DNA of 64,000 bases, from contig JAVMKO010000007.1 in NCBI GenBank assembly GCA_032164245.1, positions 4,488,371 to 4,552,370 of the forward strand, written 5' to 3'. Each line of letters opens with the position of its first letter. The stretch's first letter is position 1. Below the pieces are notes generated by a model. That model was not told the origin of the DNA, did no database searches, and saw nothing but the letters and a program-made list of their open reading frames with translations. Shown here piece by piece: positions 62,271 through 64,000 of the stretch. This DNA comes from Sternotherus odoratus. Its lineage: Eukaryota > Chordata > Testudines > Kinosternidae. The position numbers were made by a program, and so were the translations under genes.

Positions 62271-63404
62271 TCTTTAAGGACTTTAGATGTCCACTCACTA
62301 TTTTATTATGGCACAGGTAATGAAGGAAGAACAACTCCCCTTTTATTACGTCTTTTATAATTGTGAACTTCCTTTTATTTTACTGATTTAGAAATTGAAT
62401 AATCCTAAATCCTCACAATCTCTTGTGCAGTGTGTAAATCCAATCATACTTCTTACAATCATTGGTGCCTTTCTCTGAGCTGTTTCACTTTCTTCTGTTT
62501 AACTTTAGAAATAGCACAATCAAGTATGGGGGAAACAAAACACAGAAACACAACTACATGAAAAAGCAAAGGGAGGGCAGAAACAAAATAGGGAAACTAG
62601 ACCACCATTTATCCTCTCTAAGCAGTCATTAGATGCACACACCATCACCCAAAGTCTGCACACAAAGGGGTAAACGTCTGAAGACTGGAGAAGTGCAAGT
62701 ACAGATCTGCATGTAAACAAGAAAGTGAACAAACAGGAAGCGGTGGTGCACACAATGGTGAGAAATGGGATTCAGGACAAACAAAGCATGTGCATGTCTA
62801 AAGCCGGGGCTTGCTCAGCCGAGGCAGATTGGGGACATGGCTCAGAAGGCAAGCATGCATAACTTAATTTTAAAGTTGTGCAGATGTTATTAGGCATATG
62901 CAGCGTAGGCCTGATAGCGAGAGGCATCATGAGGCTTATTGTTATTTCCTTACAGACTGTCTGGTTAAAACTGTCATACAAAAGAGGTAGCAGCTGACTT
63001 GGGAATCGCATTCACAGCATTTGTATTTGAGAGAGAGAAATAGTTTGGAAGGAAGAAGAAAAAAAGAAAGATAGCAGACAGAGATACTAACAAAACTACT
63101 GCACTAAGCCAGAGGAGGCCAGTAAGAGAGAGAGAGAGTTGCTCATACCCTAAGAACAAGGGGTTGCAGACTACATGGCAGTGAGCCAAATGATCCAGAG
63201 GAACAGAATGAATACACACATGCTCCACCACCTCTGTAAGAGACTGAACTGGGGAGAAGAGCCAGATCCGGCGGTGCTATGTCCTGTCTGTAGTAATCAA
63301 AGTCAACCTGGCTCTGGAAAACCCAGCCACAAGGAAATTCCAGAAGACCATCAAAGATACTAGGGGCTTGAGACAGACAAGGTGGATGAGGTAACAGTTA
63401 CCTG

Positions 63405-63478
63405 GATGAGTTAACTAGACCAACTTCTGTTGGTGAAAGAGACACGCTTTTGAGTTATACAGAGCTCGTCCTCAGTCA
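63405..63478 (-). mobile_element. Penelope-like tail fragment, minus orientation
   Basis: AACTAGACCAACTTCTGTTG then GAAAGAGACACGCTTTTGAG, the reverse of the variant at 11368-11457. Confidence 0.6.
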
Positions 63479-64000
63479 GCCAGACACTTCACAAACACTG
63501 ACCAATGCCTACGCACACTTCTCAATAGAACTAATCGCTGTACTATGTTAGCCTTCCTATGGGGAGACAGAATTGAGATGGAGTTCCCCAAACAGTCTTG
63601 TCTCTCAAAGGAAAATAAGGTAAAATGGATGTCTGTGTCTTCATCACTGGGATCAGGTGTCTTATGATGATCTCTCCTGTATCCCGCACCACCCCTCCCA
63701 TTCTCTTTCCAGTCATACCATTGTACCACCAACAGCAAGAGTTTTTATCTAATCCACTGGTGAGTGTTTTACAAGGACTTTCCATTGGCTGTTATGTATC
63801 TTAGAGCATGAAGAACTAATCTAACTTGTAATGACTCAGGGACCCTTTCTCCCACTTTCACCAACAGCAGATGAGTATATTTTGCTTAGGGCTCTTGGAT
63901 GCAAAATTACACAGTTCATACACTCACTCAGCCACCTTCCTTAGAATCAATCAGTTAGGCTTTGTGGGCACTTAAACAGCTCCTGACTAATTTCTCCTAC

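Larger units (their letters stand above)
61237..64000. other. Intron upstream of DNAH6 exon 1 in this window
   Basis: Holds an interspersed repeat at 61928-62270 (CTATGGATCAGACATCTAAT ... GCCCTGAAGCAT; same family as 2225-2490) and a minus-oriented Penelope-like tail at 63405-63478 (GACCAACTTCTGTTGGTGAA). No upstream dynein exon was found. The 88- and 80-codon frames at 63472-63785 are not supported. Confidence 0.55.

Noticed and set aside
63472..63785. Minus-strand frames with VVQWYDWKENG, which at first resembled a dynein AAA3 segment
   Set aside because: The similarity covers only four or five residues, two frames are equally open, there are no fitting splice sites, and the order does not match the AAA3 sequence expected upstream of exon 1.

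Overview
The window is vertebrate nuclear DNA, most probably from a turtle (a crocodilian is the main alternative). One large gene is split by introns. The introns are AT-rich and full of CR1 LINE fragments ending in the sauropsid tail (TTCTATGATTCTATG), Penelope-like element tails, DIRS gag remains, hAT elements, MIR SINEs and TG...CA solo LTRs. This repeat mix is typical of turtle genomes. The assignment is inference from the repeats and the protein; no search was run.

The only gene I can support is DNAH6 (axonemal dynein heavy chain 6, inner-arm type), on the minus strand. I resolved 29 consecutive coding exons by splice sites, phase and translation, from 61236 (5'-most) down to 2920 (3'-most). 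They total 4701 coding bases, about 1567 residues, with no stop codon or frameshift and with matching phase at all 28 junctions. They encode the AAA3 lid, AAA4 (Walker [10 protein letters not shown], Walker B VFLFTD), the stalk coiled coils with the microtubule-binding tip, AAA5, AAA6 and the start of the C-terminal domain. The tail, linker and AAA1-AAA3 core would lie beyond 64000, and the last part of the C-terminal domain below position 1. All introns are GT-AG except one apparent GC-AG intron (donor at 32559-32558).

Layout: 1-5.3 kb, two C-terminal exons and SINE/LTR/MITE copies; 5.3-17.6 kb, widely spaced AAA6 and C-terminal exons with CR1, Penelope-like and hAT insertions, including a fold-back hAT element at 15627-17401; 17.6-26.5 kb, a DIRS gag relic and a CR1 copy split by a solo LTR; 26.5-32.7 kb, a dense exon group for the AAA5-AAA6 region; 32.7-38.3 kb, a Penelope-like element with a GIY-YIG segment and a compound hAT/LTR insertion; 38.3-51.4 kb, the AAA5, stalk and AAA4 exons; 51.4-61.2 kb, the AAA4 Walker exon and AAA3 lid exons around a GC-rich LTR with a 61-bp minisatellite; 61.2-64 kb, intron.

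I saw no convincing unknown gene system. The most unusual items are the fold-back hAT element, three Penelope-like insertions with the same divergent inverted arrangement, the GC-AG intron, and a splice acceptor whose pyrimidine tract is a CT microsatellite.
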